Assembly (NCBI GenBank): GCA_009774395.1
Contig: VSNQ01000001.1
Location: 81,638-112,482 of the forward strand
Length of the DNA: 30,845 nt
From: Lachnospiraceae bacterium
Lineage (GTDB): Bacteria > Bacillota > Clostridia > Lachnospirales > Lachnospiraceae
Direction of reading: 5' to 3'
The position numbers and the translations under genes were made by a program. Positions 8,541-18,270 of this stretch are shown one piece after another. The notes under the pieces were generated by a model. The model saw nothing but the letters and a program-made list of their open reading frames with translations, was not told the origin of the DNA and made no database searches. The first letter of the stretch is position 1. Each line of letters opens with the position of its first letter.

Positions 8541-8579
8541 GCATAATACCTCAATTCTCTTATTGATTATGATATATCA

Positions 8580-8608
8580 ATATTATAATGTATTACAGAA
8601 ATCGTCAA
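8580..8608 (-). promoter_or_regulatory. Promoter of the C1 protease gene
   Basis: The minus strand reads TTGACG (8603-8608), 17 bases, then TAATAT (8580-8585); an overlapping TATAAT (8582-8587) gives a 15-base spacer. A perfect palindrome TGATATATCA lies just downstream and a related TTGATATATTGAC overlaps the -35, so a repressor site is possible. Confidence 0.5.
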
Positions 8609-8766
8609 TATATCAATTTTTTACATAAATCACACTTCATAAAATGATTTGCTTCAATGTCAATATATTGAACTCACTCTGTTTTTATATCGAATTTTTC
8701 TTTCAATATCTTTTCTACAATCACATCTTTATAATACTTTGTATAACCGCCTCAAAATACGAAATA

Positions 8767-8792
8767 AGGAGGAATCCATTGGGATTCCTCCT
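8767..8792 (-). terminator. Intrinsic terminator of the FIVAR/Big_2 gene
   Basis: A perfect 11-bp stem (AGGAGGAATCC paired with GGATTCCTCCT) with a 4-base loop lies 28 bases past the stop at 8821. On the minus strand it is followed by TTATTT and TATTTT. Confidence 0.85.
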
Positions 8793-8820
8793 AAAACACT
8801 TTTGTGCTCTAAATTACTTA

Positions 8821-11800
8821 TTATTTACTTAAATCATCTTTAACAGTAAAAGTAATCGTTGTCTTCCTACCCTTAATTGCTTTAACAGTAACTTTAGCCT
8901 TGCCCGGTTTTAATGCTGTTACTTTACCATTCGCATCGATTTTAATTACAGAGGCACCCTTCTTATCCACTGTATATGATACAGGTTCAACCTCATATCT
9001 TTTTGTAGTTTCTCCAAGCAATTTAGGTTCATTAGCTGTTTTACCTGCAGGTGTCTGCAGCGTTTCAATTGTCGTTACAATATTCTTCGATTCTCCCAAA
9101 GAAAGTTCACAAGTTCTATCTAGATTTGTTTTCACTTTTTGAGTCTTCTCAGTAACATAGATATATGCATATTCTACTATACCATTCTCTGTATATGCAG
9201 CAACTTTTATAACACTACCTGCCTTTGCATTTGCTGGAATCGGAACTTTAATACTCTTCTTACCCAAAGTACTACCTAACTCTAATTTCTGTTTAGGATT
9301 TGTTGGTTCTTTTCCATCACTATCTTTTATATATGCTATTGCTTTCCACTCTTTTATTTTATAAGTAGCTTTCTTAGGCTCTGTAGCCTTCACAGCTACA
9401 GTAACTTTCTGCGCTGCTGAAGACTCATATACAACAAGCTCATTCTGTTTGAATGTAATCTTTTTAGCAGCTTGAACTGGCTTATTAATCTTAATTGTCT
9501 TTGTTATCTTTTTAGCAGTCTTATTGGTTCCCGATTTTATTACAATATAAGAAGCTTTCAATGTTGCATTTGATGTACCTGTAATCATTGCATCAAGCTG
9601 TTTGCCGTTCACGCTCGCATCAATGCCTTTACCTGTATATGCCCAGGCTACACTATCAGACAGATCAACCTTTTTATCTCCTATTGTTCCCTTAAGACTT
9701 GCTCTAAACCAATAATTTTGTCCTACGTAAATCTTCTGATCCATACCCTTTAATGAAACAGAAGCATTTTTATCAAAAGTCTTTAGTGCTAACGGCTGTC
9801 CATCTTCATCAGTACTAAATCCTTTCGGATTCCAAATTATATTAGCCTCTGTTACATTCGACTGTGTAATCTTTACATCACATGTCTTTTTCAGTTTATC
9901 GCTTGTGTTATTTCCAACAGCCGCAGTTACCTTTATTGTAACCTCATCCAAAACTGTCGATTTATCTGCTTTATTGTTTCCCTTCTTACCATACAATATA
10001 TTCTTTGGCGTTACAATACCTTTAGAATTTACACTAGCATAAAGCCCATCTTCTGATTTATTTGTTAAAGACCATTTAATCTTTGACTTTGAAGATGATG
10101 GAATTTCCATGTTATTTTCGCCACGAAGTGTTGCTTTAAGTGTTACTGGCTTTCCTGTATATGTATCCTCAGGCTTAACAATTTCAACACGATCAGGGGT
10201 TGCAATTATTTCCATCGTAACAGGTTTGGACTTCTTTCCACTTATTGCTTTTGCTGTGATTTTAGCTTTTCCTAAACCTTTGACAACAATAGTTGCAGTT
10301 TCACCTTTAACAGTTCCTTTTTCTTTATCAGCCTTATCTGGCAGTATTTCCACAAGTTTCTTATTATTCACGGTCCATATAAACTCGTTATCCGTCCACT
10401 TACTATTATTATTTGTCGCTGTCGCTGTCAAAGTTGCTGGAACTTGAATTCTACCATTTCCATCTTTATCTCCAACATAATATTTCATCTTTCCCATATC
10501 TACTGACTGTGGAATATTAACAGTTAAATCTTTAACCTTATTCTGCGGCGATACGCTAATTTCTCCAGTGGCAGCTTTACCCTTTTCAGGAACCATATTA
10601 ATCACAATTGTTCCTGTATCACCTTTGGTAATCTTAAAGAAACCATCGTTCGTTACAGTTGCCTTTACTCCACTTGGTAACGACTTTATAGAATATGTAA
10701 TAGGTGTCTGAATATCTATCGCACTTACTTTCTTTCCGCTTTTCAATTCAACATTTGTATATTCTCTAAGGTCATATCCATTTGCCTTAACGAATGTTTC
10801 CTTAGTTCCATCAAAGCTAACCGACACTACTTCATCCTTTACTGTAATAACAGCCTTAGCTACGTAGTCTCCCTCTGTGGGCACAGTATTCAGCCTATCT
10901 ATCTTTTTACCATCATTCTCAATCCATGCTTTTACCTCTGCTTGACCATCGCTTAGCCCCTCAACTACTACACTTGTACCTTTGGCATCTTTGGGAATTC
11001 CAACTACATCAGGACGATCAGTATACCATTTAATAGAAGATTCAATTTCCACTCTGGTTTCACTATTAATAGCCCAATCTAATTCTTCATTACCGCTATT
11101 ATAGTCATCAAACAATACTCTCGCTTTTAAGCCTTCTTCTTGTTTAACACCAAGTTCAACCGCTTCTTTGTCCAAAGAAATTCCTATGATTTCTGAATCA
11201 TGTTTTTGTATTACCTCATCAATTAGTTCTGTCCCTGTCTTAAAGCCAGTCTTTTGGAGTGCACCATACGCATCCATTAAATCGTTATATGCTTTTTCAA
11301 CCTGCTTTGGTGTTGCATCTTTATCTTCATAGACTTTTTCTGCCTTCTTCAATACTTCTGCAAACGAATCCCAGATTTTCTTTCTATAAGCCTCAGGATT
11401 CAGTTTCTTGCATATATCTATTAATTCTTTTAAAGCTGTTTTATCTACCGTTCCAGGCTCACTCTTATCTAAAGCTACCCTAGCATCTTTCAAGGCTTTT
11501 ACTTCGTTGTTAATCTCCTCCTGTGTACCATTTTGACGATCAAACAAGTTTCTTGCTTTCGTCAATGCAGCCTGGAATGCATCCCAAGATGCCTTCGTAT
11601 ACTCATTATTGTCATTCGTCAATTTCTCGTATTCTGCTATCAGTTCTCTCAACTCGGAATGATTTACCAACTCTTCCACTGCTACATTCAGATCATCCAT
11701 TGCCTTTTTAATAGCAGTTTTGTCTGCATCTGCTTCTACATCTTTTGCTTTTTTAATTTCAGCCTCCAATTTTTCTCGGCTAGCTTGTGTATATGTATCC

Positions 11801-12900
11801 GCATCTGTTGCTTTCTTTTCGCAGTCGGATATTAATTTCTGCAATTTTTCCCAAGCAGTTTCTTCAGGCTCAGTCTTATCCAAAGCTACCCTAGCATCTC
11901 TCAAGGCTTTTACTTCGTTGTTAATCTCCTCCTGTGTACCATCTTGACGTTTATACAAATCTTTTGCCTTCTTCAATGCAATCTGGAATGCATTCCAAGA
12001 TGCATTCGGGTACTTGTTATTGTCATTCGTCAACTTCTCGTATTCTGCTATCAGTTCTCTCAACTCTGAATGATTTACCAACTCTTCCACTGCTACATTC
12101 AGATCATCCATTGCCTTTTTAATAGCAGTTTCGTCTGCATCTGCTTCTACATCTTTTGCTTTTTTAATTTCAGCCGTCAATGCATCCCGGCTAGTTTGTG
12201 TATATGTATCCGCATCTGTTGCTTTCTTTTCGCAGTCGGATATTAATTTCTGCAATTTTTCCCAAGTAGTTTCTTCACTTGCTATTTCATCTAACCCCTT
12301 TATTGCATCGTTCAAACTTCCAACAGCGACTTGCACATCCAAATCACTCTCAGCATTTTTTACTACATCCTCTGCAGATTTAATTGCTTGACTAAGTACT
12401 TCTAAGCTTTCTGGCGTATATACAGCAGTTTTCTCCAAATATCCTTTTGCTTCAGCTATTTTTTCTTTCAACTCTGTAACTTCTACTAATGCCTTCCTTG
12501 CCTTATTTAGTTTATCTCCTGCATCTTTAAGTTTATCTGCATCTGCATCTGCATCCTTACCCAGTGTTTCTGCCGCAGTCAATGCCTGTGAAAAGTTCTT
12601 CCACGTCTTAACTGAATAAGCATCTTCTTCTAGTTCTTTACAAGCATTTATTAAAGCCTGTAACTTATCAGCAACTGTTTCAACTGATGTCTTATTACCA
12701 GTCCAACCATTTGTCCAGAAGTCCGTTCCAAACCCCGTCCATAAGTCTTCCCCGGATTCTTCGCGCTTGTCACGGTCTACATTAATACCATAGGCTCGCA
12801 AAAAGTCACTTACCGATGCTGATGCTGCTAATGGTGTGGATAAAACCAACGTACCCACTAACAGGTATGCCATCAGTTTTTTAAATACTTGATTTTTCAT
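8821..12900 (-). CDS. Secreted FIVAR-repeat and bacterial Ig-like (Big_2) surface protein
   Basis: A 1359-residue exported protein. Residues 1-29 are a signal peptide (MAYLLVGTLVLSTPLAASAS). Residues about 75-555 are helical FIVAR-type modules with the pattern L..LI..C..L..., (S/T)W..F..AL..A, ..A...L..A...L, including two near-identical 137-residue copies (about 209-345 and 346-482). Residues about 560-1359 are Ig-like beta domains; the last (about 1290-1355) has the Big_2 signature IDANGKVTALKPGKAKVTVKA. FIVAR modules are known from staphylococcal and other surface adhesins and can bind sugars. No LPXTG or transmembrane anchor is seen. GGAGG (12912-12916) precedes the ATG, with a promoter upstream and a terminator downstream, so it is a single-gene unit. 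Adhesin or cell-wall carbohydrate binding is inferred. No enzyme domain recognised. Confidence 0.85.
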   Translation of the reverse strand: MKNQVFKKLMAYLLVGTLVLSTPLAASASVSDFLRAYGINVDRDKREESGEDLWTGFGTDFWTNGWTGNKTSVETVADKLQALINACKELEEDAYSVKTWKNFSQALTAAETLGKDADADADKLKDAGDKLNKARKALVEVTELKEKIAEAKGYLEKTAVYTPESLEVLSQAIKSAEDVVKNAESDLDVQVAVGSLNDAIKGLDEIASEETTWEKLQKLISDCEKKATDADTYTQTSRDALTAEIKKAKDVEADADETAIKKAMDDLNVAVEELVNHSELRELIAEYEKLTNDNNKYPNASWNAFQIALKKAKDLYKRQDGTQEEINNEVKALRDARVALDKTEPEETAWEKLQKLISDCEKKATDADTYTQASREKLEAEIKKAKDVEADADKTAIKKAMDDLNVAVEELVNHSELRELIAEYEKLTNDNNEYTKASWDAFQAALTKARNLFDRQNGTQEEINNEVKALKDARVALDKSEPGTVDKTALKELIDICKKLNPEAYRKKIWDSFAEVLKKAEKVYEDKDATPKQVEKAYNDLMDAYGALQKTGFKTGTELIDEVIQKHDSEIIGISLDKEAVELGVKQEEGLKARVLFDDYNSGNEELDWAINSETRVEIESSIKWYTDRPDVVGIPKDAKGTSVVVEGLSDGQAEVKAWIENDGKKIDRLNTVPTEGDYVAKAVITVKDEVVSVSFDGTKETFVKANGYDLREYTNVELKSGKKVSAIDIQTPITYSIKSLPSGVKATVTNDGFFKITKGDTGTIVINMVPEKGKAATGEISVSPQNKVKDLTVNIPQSVDMGKMKYYVGDKDGNGRIQVPATLTATATNNNSKWTDNEFIWTVNNKKLVEILPDKADKEKGTVKGETATIVVKGLGKAKITAKAISGKKSKPVTMEIIATPDRVEIVKPEDTYTGKPVTLKATLRGENNMEIPSSSKSKIKWSLTNKSEDGLYASVNSKGIVTPKNILYGKKGNNKADKSTVLDEVTIKVTAAVGNNTSDKLKKTCDVKITQSNVTEANIIWNPKGFSTDEDGQPLALKTFDKNASVSLKGMDQKIYVGQNYWFRASLKGTIGDKKVDLSDSVAWAYTGKGIDASVNGKQLDAMITGTSNATLKASYIVIKSGTNKTAKKITKTIKINKPVQAAKKITFKQNELVVYESSAAQKVTVAVKATEPKKATYKIKEWKAIAYIKDSDGKEPTNPKQKLELGSTLGKKSIKVPIPANAKAGSVIKVAAYTENGIVEYAYIYVTEKTQKVKTNLDRTCELSLGESKNIVTTIETLQTPAGKTANEPKLLGETTKRYEVEPVSYTVDKKGASVIKIDANGKVTALKPGKAKVTVKAIKGRKTTITFTVKDDLSK
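11455..12276 (-). repeat. Tandem 411-bp in-gene duplication in the FIVAR protein
   Basis: Two adjacent copies (about 11455-11865 and 11866-12276), period 411 bp, measured between the matching AAAGCTACCCTAGCATCT sites at 11471 and 11882. They are nearly identical at DNA level, pointing to recent duplication or gene conversion of a 137-residue module. Confidence 0.85.
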
Positions 12901-12945
12901 AGCATCTTCTCCTCCATATAAAATCTATTAAGCCACTACCAGTAC

Positions 12946-12974
12946 ATTATATACCTTAAGATTAAAATATGCAA
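12946..12974 (-). promoter_or_regulatory. Promoter of the FIVAR/Big_2 gene
   Basis: The minus strand has TTGCAT (12969-12974), a 17-base spacer and TATAAT (12946-12951), 45 bases before the ATG at 12900. Confidence 0.6.
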
Positions 12975-13024
12975 ATGTTTTTTTAAGCTTCTGCAAATTT
13001 AGTCAACTTGTACACTTTTATATC

Positions 13025-13050
13025 GATTATTTGTCAATATGACAATAATC
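13025..13050. repeat. Inverted repeat after the first GT-C-like gene
   Basis: GATTATTTGTC and GACAATAATC flank AATAT (one bulged T); the core TTGTCAATATGACAA is a near-perfect palindrome. It lies 31 bases past the GT-C stop, without a T-run. It could be a weak terminator or an operator. Confidence 0.4.
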
Positions 13051-13081
13051 TAGTCAATGAACCAACAATAAAAACAACTTT

Positions 13082-15235
13082 TTATTCTTCCTCAATCATT
13101 TCTATCGGCTGCGGCTTTAATGCATCACGGTAAAATTCCCAGCGTTCTTTAATATCTTGATTCTTATTAATTGCCAAAACATATATCCATTCTTCAGCGA
13201 CAATTTCACAATTTTCCTTAACTCTTTCATCATCCAAACTGTCAATATGAAGCACAAACAAAGCGTCTTCTTCAAAGTTAATATTTCCCAGATTGGTGAG
13301 TGTAATGCTCTTTTCTCCACACATATACTGTAAATAAGCAGCTTTCCTATAATACAACCGAATCGAGTCAAAATATATCGGCTCTCCTTCGGAAAGTCTA
13401 TCTATCCAACTTGCAATCTGCGGTGCTGCATCCTCACCTAAATTCTGCTGCAAAGGAACTGCGGTATCATTTATAACACTCGTATATATTTGACTCCATA
13501 CTGCCATCGGTATCAATAAAGCCACTCCCAGTCGTATTGCTGTCAAGTAATTATCTGTTAACCTTAATGCCCCTGCCTTAAATATTATTATAAAGCTAAC
13601 CGCTAATGGCAGCACATATTTTACAATCTCTTTTATCCGCCCCTGATTCATATCACCATCCTGCAAAAACATTCCAAATACAAAAGCATGAACTTTCTGA
13701 AATCTCGTTCTTCCCAACAAATCAAGCACACGCTGGCACAATATACTTGCTGCAATAAATATACATACAAACAAAAATAACGACCCCAGCCAATGCCTAT
13801 CCGCCAAAATCCTATCTACACTATATATCAATAGAAAACCTATTAAATATTCAACATATCTGCCATTGAACAGGTCATCTGCGGAATATAACCCCTCTTT
13901 ATAAAGTGCGCTTACCATAAATGCACCTGCAAATGACAGGAACATCCCAAACAGAAATATGTTCCCACGAAAATCTTCACTTAGCTCTGCACTGACGATA
14001 TACTCTTTTCCCCACAGCGCCGCCCAAAGTCTTTTGCAGCTATCCGCTATCACATATACTGCATTTTGTATCATATCTTTCAAGCCCCAACATATCACAA
14101 GCCCTGAAGCAGCCGTAAGATAATACCATTTTCCCAGCATACTTGTTCCAAGACGTATTAATCCATTTTTGGTAAATAAATTCTTTAATATACCAATCTG
14201 GCCTGCAAGGTCATTCACCTGCATTCGAAACTCTGCATCTTGGTTTGCAGCCAGTCCCAATCCGTTTAAACCAATACTGCCTGCAAAAAATATTGCAATA
14301 ACAGCAAGTATAAAGCTTAATTTCACCTTCCCTTTTTCTATCAGAAATAACCATATTACTGCCGCTATTATTAATGCCAAAAATAATAGTGTCGATTTTG
14401 TAAATACATCTGGAATCATTTCGTAAATGCTTTCGGGTGGATTCCCTAGATAATTTACATTTCTTATATGCAGTTTTATAAAACTATGTATAACAAAAAA
14501 AACATATAAACTACCTAAAAAAGATATTGTCTGTCTTAAAGTATTTATTTTCAACAATCGAAATAAAAAAACCATAATTAACACAGCCAAAATAATTCCC
14601 AACGCCCTCTGGTGTACAGTATACAAATAAATTGCCAAGAACGCCATTCCAATATGATTTGCTATGTTTGGTTTATCCACCGCACGCATCATAGTATAAG
14701 CGAGGAGCCAAAACACAAACGTCAATGTACATTCTGTTAATGTGTAATGTGTATAAATCATCCCCGAAGGATATACTGCAGCAACAAAACATACTGACAA
14801 AATCATAATCCAGTTCATGTGTTTCATAAAACGTTTTGCAATTTTAACAGAAAGAAAATAACCTATCACAACAAAAATAATATTAAACACAATTGCCACT
14901 TTATACAAATCATCCCATCCATATCCAAGTATATCTGCCACTGCTCTTACAACACAAAGTATCAGACTATAACCATAAGAATAATAACTAATCCATGCTG
15001 TTACACTACTCCAATCCTGCCCTGTAAGCATCATGCTGTTCGACCAATAGCCAAATTCATCATTTAATATGGTAGGCATTGTCATTTCTCCTAATCTATA
15101 TGCCGCCATACCTGCTATAATAATTGCAAATAAACATTCCAATATATTCTCTTTATTAATTAGAAACCCTTTTACTTTCTCTTTATAATTTTCAAAGTTT
15201 TGCATTTTTATATTTATCCGCCTTTCTCTTATCAT
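13082..15235 (-). CDS. GT-C-like polytopic membrane glycosyltransferase (copy A)
   Basis: A 717-residue membrane protein with about a dozen hydrophobic helices. The first extracytoplasmic loop holds ILNDEFGYW (Asp59, Glu60), the acidic position expected of the catalytic carboxylate in GT-C enzymes, which use polyprenyl-phosphate sugars outside the membrane. Then come SYYSYGYSL, YTHYTLTE and a YTVHQR motif. The paralogue at 18749-20944 keeps DEFGYW, QDWS, SYYSYGYSL and YTVHQR. The C-terminal 130 residues form a soluble domain. The ATG at 15235 has AGGAGAG upstream. The gene starts 19 bases after the GT2 gene stop, so the two are one transcription unit: the GT2 probably supplies the lipid-linked sugar used here. 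Sugar and acceptor cannot be read from sequence. Confidence 0.75.
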   Translation of the reverse strand: MIRERRINIKMQNFENYKEKVKGFLINKENILECLFAIIIAGMAAYRLGEMTMPTILNDEFGYWSNSMMLTGQDWSSVTAWISYYSYGYSLILCVVRAVADILGYGWDDLYKVAIVFNIIFVVIGYFLSVKIAKRFMKHMNWIMILSVCFVAAVYPSGMIYTHYTLTECTLTFVFWLLAYTMMRAVDKPNIANHIGMAFLAIYLYTVHQRALGIILAVLIMVFLFRLLKINTLRQTISFLGSLYVFFVIHSFIKLHIRNVNYLGNPPESIYEMIPDVFTKSTLLFLALIIAAVIWLFLIEKGKVKLSFILAVIAIFFAGSIGLNGLGLAANQDAEFRMQVNDLAGQIGILKNLFTKNGLIRLGTSMLGKWYYLTAASGLVICWGLKDMIQNAVYVIADSCKRLWAALWGKEYIVSAELSEDFRGNIFLFGMFLSFAGAFMVSALYKEGLYSADDLFNGRYVEYLIGFLLIYSVDRILADRHWLGSLFLFVCIFIAASILCQRVLDLLGRTRFQKVHAFVFGMFLQDGDMNQGRIKEIVKYVLPLAVSFIIIFKAGALRLTDNYLTAIRLGVALLIPMAVWSQIYTSVINDTAVPLQQNLGEDAAPQIASWIDRLSEGEPIYFDSIRLYYRKAAYLQYMCGEKSITLTNLGNINFEEDALFVLHIDSLDDERVKENCEIVAEEWIYVLAINKNQDIKERWEFYRDALKPQPIEMIEEE

Positions 15236-15254
15236 CAGACTCTCCTACTTCTGT

Positions 15255-16253
15255 TTATTCTTCCACTTCTTTCGTTTCCTGATCGGCTTTCCTCATAGTT
15301 CCTTTTGCATCCAACAACCCCAATTCCAACTTCTTTACCCGAAACTGTATATCCTCCAACAACTTCCGATTAGCCGAAATAATGTCTGCTTGAAGCCCTG
15401 TCACAAAGGTCTGACAACCTATTACAATCATCATTGTCGCAAGTATTAACGATTGTATATGCCCACTCCCACTCCCTTGAAAATAAAATATCATAAATCG
15501 GACACCTATTGCAACCCCCACTAAGATAAAAAACATTGCTACCATTATAAAAAACATTAGTGGGCGGTACATAATTACAGCCCTTACAATTGTCAGCATG
15601 GATTTTTTTACATAACTAAATATAGAATTCATCAGTTTTGATTCTCGAAGCTGCGGATTGGTACGAATTGGCACTGAAGTAATTGCCATCTTATTCCGCC
15701 CTGCCTGCACAATTGTTTCCAATGTATATGTATATTCATTGTGCACATTCATGCGCATTGCTGCTTTCCTACTATATGCACGGAAGCCGCTTGGCGCATC
15801 CGGAATATTCGTCTTAGAAGCAGTCCGCACAATTCTGCTTCCAAAACGCTGCAGTTTCTTTTTTATCCATGAAAAAGACTCTATTTCGTCAATTGGACGT
15901 TCGCCGATTACAATGTCTGCCTTTCTCTGCAAAATCGGACGCACCAGCTTTTCAATATCTTCGCCGCAATACTGGTTGTCTGCATCTGTATTGACAATAA
16001 TATCTGCTCCCTCACGCAACGCCTTATCAATTCCAGCAAGAAAGCCTTTTGCCAGACCAAGATTGCGCTTAAAGCGTACAATATGATGTACCCCCCATTC
16101 CTTTGCAATATACTCTGTATCGTCATCGCTCCCGTCATTTATAATTAAATATTCTATTTCATCAATCCCATCAATATGCCGTGGCAGATCATTCAACGCA
16201 ATTTCTAATGTTTCTGCCTCATTATAACAAGGGATTTGAATAATTAACTTCAT
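15255..16253 (-). CDS. GT2 polyprenyl-phosphate glycosyltransferase (DPM/GtrB-like, copy A)
   Basis: 332 residues from the preferred ATG at 16253, which follows GGGAGG by 9 bases; an upstream in-frame ATG at 16295 would overlap that ribosome binding site. The N-terminal GT-A domain has IQIPCYNEA (5-13), IINDGSDDDT (37-46) and the nucleotide-sugar/metal motif NTDADNQY (Asp90, Asp92). GFRAYSRKA follows. Two membrane helices (about 230-260 and 275-300) and a short charged tail complete the layout of dolichol-phosphate mannose synthase and GtrB-type enzymes, which move a sugar from a nucleotide donor to polyprenyl phosphate on the cytoplasmic side. It is directly upstream of GT-C copy A. Its 5' end and promoter region are tandemly duplicated (16220-16663). 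About 90 percent identical to copy B over the GT-A domain. Confidence 0.85.
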   Translation of the reverse strand: MKLIIQIPCYNEAETLEIALNDLPRHIDGIDEIEYLIINDGSDDDTEYIAKEWGVHHIVRFKRNLGLAKGFLAGIDKALREGADIIVNTDADNQYCGEDIEKLVRPILQRKADIVIGERPIDEIESFSWIKKKLQRFGSRIVRTASKTNIPDAPSGFRAYSRKAAMRMNVHNEYTYTLETIVQAGRNKMAITSVPIRTNPQLRESKLMNSIFSYVKKSMLTIVRAVIMYRPLMFFIMVAMFFILVGVAIGVRFMIFYFQGSGSGHIQSLILATMMIVIGCQTFVTGLQADIISANRKLLEDIQFRVKKLELGLLDAKGTMRKADQETKEVEE

Positions 16254-16365
16254 TTCTTTAGCCTCCCAAAACCTTCTGTTTCTGCCAATTCCCACTCCCT
16301 ATCCTACCGCCAACAGCGGCATAAGCAATCATCAAACAAACGTTGCCCTTTAGTGCCTTCGAGAT

Positions 16366-16374
16366 ATTATAACA
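16366..16374 (-). promoter_or_regulatory. Extended -10 promoter of GT2 copy A
   Basis: The minus strand reads TGTTATAAT 113 bases before the ATG at 16253. The same site recurs at 16588-16596 in the tandem duplicate. Confidence 0.55.
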
Positions 16375-16587
16375 GACTTTTTAAAATTTGCCTGCTTTTT
16401 ATACATATAAGAATAAATTACTAAAAAAGCAAAAATGTTTTCATTATAACAAGGGATTTGAATAATTAACTTCATTTCTTTAGCCTCCCAAAACCTTCTG
16501 TTTCTGCCAATTCCCACTCCCTATCCTACCGCCAACAGCGGCATAAGCAATCATCAAACAAACGTTGCCCTTTAGTGCCTTCGAGAT

Positions 16588-16596
16588 ATTATAACA
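16588..16596 (-). promoter_or_regulatory. Duplicated extended -10 promoter upstream of GT2 copy A
   Basis: Second copy of TGTTATAAT, exactly 222 bases from the first. It may give tandem promoters for the GT2/GT-C pair. Confidence 0.45.
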
Positions 16597-16663
16597 GACT
16601 TTTTAAAATTTGCCTGCTTTTTATACATATAAGAATAAATTACTAAAAAAGCAAAAATGTTTT

Positions 16664-17192
16664 CTGCGACAGGGATAAGATTATGGAACAGCCAGACATC
16701 TGTTACATTAGCGGGCATATTATATTTCTTGTTCTTTTCTGCTCTTTGTATATATGTGATTTCATTTTCTACCAGTGCATAGTTTCTCATATCGTTTTCA
16801 TATTCTATCAAACGCTCTGGCAAAACATTCTGTTCTATATATTCCAATACCTCGGTATAAGTCATTCTAAAATCATACACAAGTACAATAACTTCTAAAT
16901 CTGGTTCTATATTTTTAGCATTATCCTCTTTTACTATCTGATAAATACGAAGCACGTAAGCGAATATCATACTTCACCTGTTCTGGCAGTTTTTCCTGTT
17001 TTATATCCAATCCAACCTGCAATAAATACAATTTCGGCACAGGAAAATACCTCTAGTTTTTCCATATAACATTTATTCCTCCGACAGCCGCCACCTGCCC
17101 AATAAAAAGACAACCGTTGCCAAGCTAATCTGCATAATACTGCTATTATGATTTTGTACCCATATTTTCAAGGACTGCGCATTCTGCTTCAT
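16664..17192 (-). pseudogene. Decayed membrane-protein gene remnant, possibly a third GT-C-like gene
   Basis: Just after the GT2 copy B stop a 39-codon frame starts at ATG 17192 and stops at 17073. Its end, MQISLATVVFLLGRWRLSEE, resembles the start of GT-C copy B (FFFATYRLSET). Further on, coding-like stretches continue in shifted frames, for example KQEKLPEQVKYDIRLRASYL, then EVIVLVYDFRMTYTEVLEYI. The last part (VWLFHNLIPVAENIFAF) runs into the duplicated promoter block; a related LPVAG...FLVIYS sequence precedes GT2 copy B as well. This reads as a gene with a large internal deletion and frameshifts. The 132-codon open frame at 16572-16970 is a chimera of this remnant and duplicated promoter DNA. 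GT-C ancestry is inferred from the N-terminus only. Confidence 0.5.
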
Positions 17193-17196
17193 CCTA

Positions 17197-18219
17197 CTAC
17201 TCCCCTTCCTCCTCTTTCGTTCCTTCTGCGTTTGATTCTTTATCCTGATCGGATTTTCTCATATTGCCTTTTGCATCCAACAAACCAAACTCCAGCTTCT
17301 TCATCCGAAACTGTATATCCTCTAAAAGCTTGCGATTTGCTGAAATAATATCTGCCTGCAATCCTGTTACAAAAGTCTGGCATCCTATAATAATCATCAT
17401 TGTCGCCAATATCAGCGATTGCACATGTCCATTCCCACTTCCCTGGAAGAAATAGACAAGAAAGCGAATACCAATTGCAATCCCGGCCGCAATAAATACC
17501 ATTGCCACCGTTACAAAAAACATTAAGGGACGATACATAATAACAGCCCTTACAATTGTCAACATAGATTTTTTAATATAGCTATAAATGGAATTCATCA
17601 GCCTTGATTCCCGAAGCTGCCGATTCGTGCGGACAGGCACAGAAGTAATTGCCATCTTATTGCGCCCTGCCTGCACAATTGTTTCCAATGTATATGTATA
17701 TTCATTGTGCACATTCATGCGCATTGCTGCTTTCCTGCTGTATGCACGGAAACCGCTCGGCGCATCTGGAATATTTGTCTTAGAAGCAATCCGCACAATT
17801 CTGCTTCCAAAACGCTGCAGCTTCTTTTTTATCCATGAAAAAGATTCTATTTCGTCAATTGGACGTTCGCCAATTACAATATCTGCCTTTCTTAGTAAAA
17901 TCGGACGCACCAGCTTTTCAATATCTTCGCCACAATACTGGTTATCCGCATCTGTATTGACAATAATATCTGCTCCCTCACGCAACGCCTTGTCAATTCC
18001 GGCAAGAAATCCTTTCGCCAAACCAAGATTGCGCTTAAATCGTACAATATGATGTACCCCCCATTCTTTCGCAATGCGCTCTGTATCATCGTCGCTTCCA
18101 TCATTTATAATCAAATATTCTATCTCATCAATCCCGTCAATATGCCGCGGCAGATCGTTCAACGCAATTTCCAACGTTTCTGCCTCATTATAACAGGGGA
18201 TTTGTATAATTAATTTCAT
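17197..18219 (-). CDS. GT2 polyprenyl-phosphate glycosyltransferase (DPM/GtrB-like, copy B)
   Basis: 340 residues from ATG 18219, chosen because GGGAGG lies 8 bases upstream; an in-frame ATG at 18270 has no such site. Motifs match copy A: IQIPCYNEA, IINDGSDDDT, NTDADNQYCGED and GFRAYSRKAAMRMN, then two C-terminal membrane helices and a charged tail (EGTKEEEGE). Differences from copy A cluster in the membrane helices and tail. Expected role: transfer of a sugar from a nucleotide donor to undecaprenyl phosphate for a GT-C partner. The nearest intact partner upstream is GT-C copy B (18749-20944); directly downstream lies the decayed remnant, suggesting an ancestral GT2/GT-C order whose downstream partner was lost. 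Confidence 0.85.
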   Translation of the reverse strand: MKLIIQIPCYNEAETLEIALNDLPRHIDGIDEIEYLIINDGSDDDTERIAKEWGVHHIVRFKRNLGLAKGFLAGIDKALREGADIIVNTDADNQYCGEDIEKLVRPILLRKADIVIGERPIDEIESFSWIKKKLQRFGSRIVRIASKTNIPDAPSGFRAYSRKAAMRMNVHNEYTYTLETIVQAGRNKMAITSVPVRTNRQLRESRLMNSIYSYIKKSMLTIVRAVIMYRPLMFFVTVAMVFIAAGIAIGIRFLVYFFQGSGNGHVQSLILATMMIIIGCQTFVTGLQADIISANRKLLEDIQFRMKKLEFGLLDAKGNMRKSDQDKESNAEGTKEEEGE

Positions 18220-18270
18220 TTTATCAGCCTCCCAAAGCCTTCTGTTTCCGCAGGAAGAACCAAACCACAC

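Larger units (their letters stand above)
16220..16663. repeat. 222-bp tandem duplication covering the start and promoter of GT2 copy A
   Basis: 16220-16441 and 16442-16663 are essentially identical. The junction has a 2-base microhomology (TC), indicating a recent duplication. Each copy holds the first codons of GT2, its ribosome binding site and the extended -10, so the outer copy is a promoter plus an amputated reading frame. Confidence 0.9.

Noticed and set aside
16572..16970. 132-codon minus-strand frame as a functional gene
   Set aside because: Its last 30 codons are duplicated promoter DNA of the GT2 gene and its start lies within a frameshifted relic.
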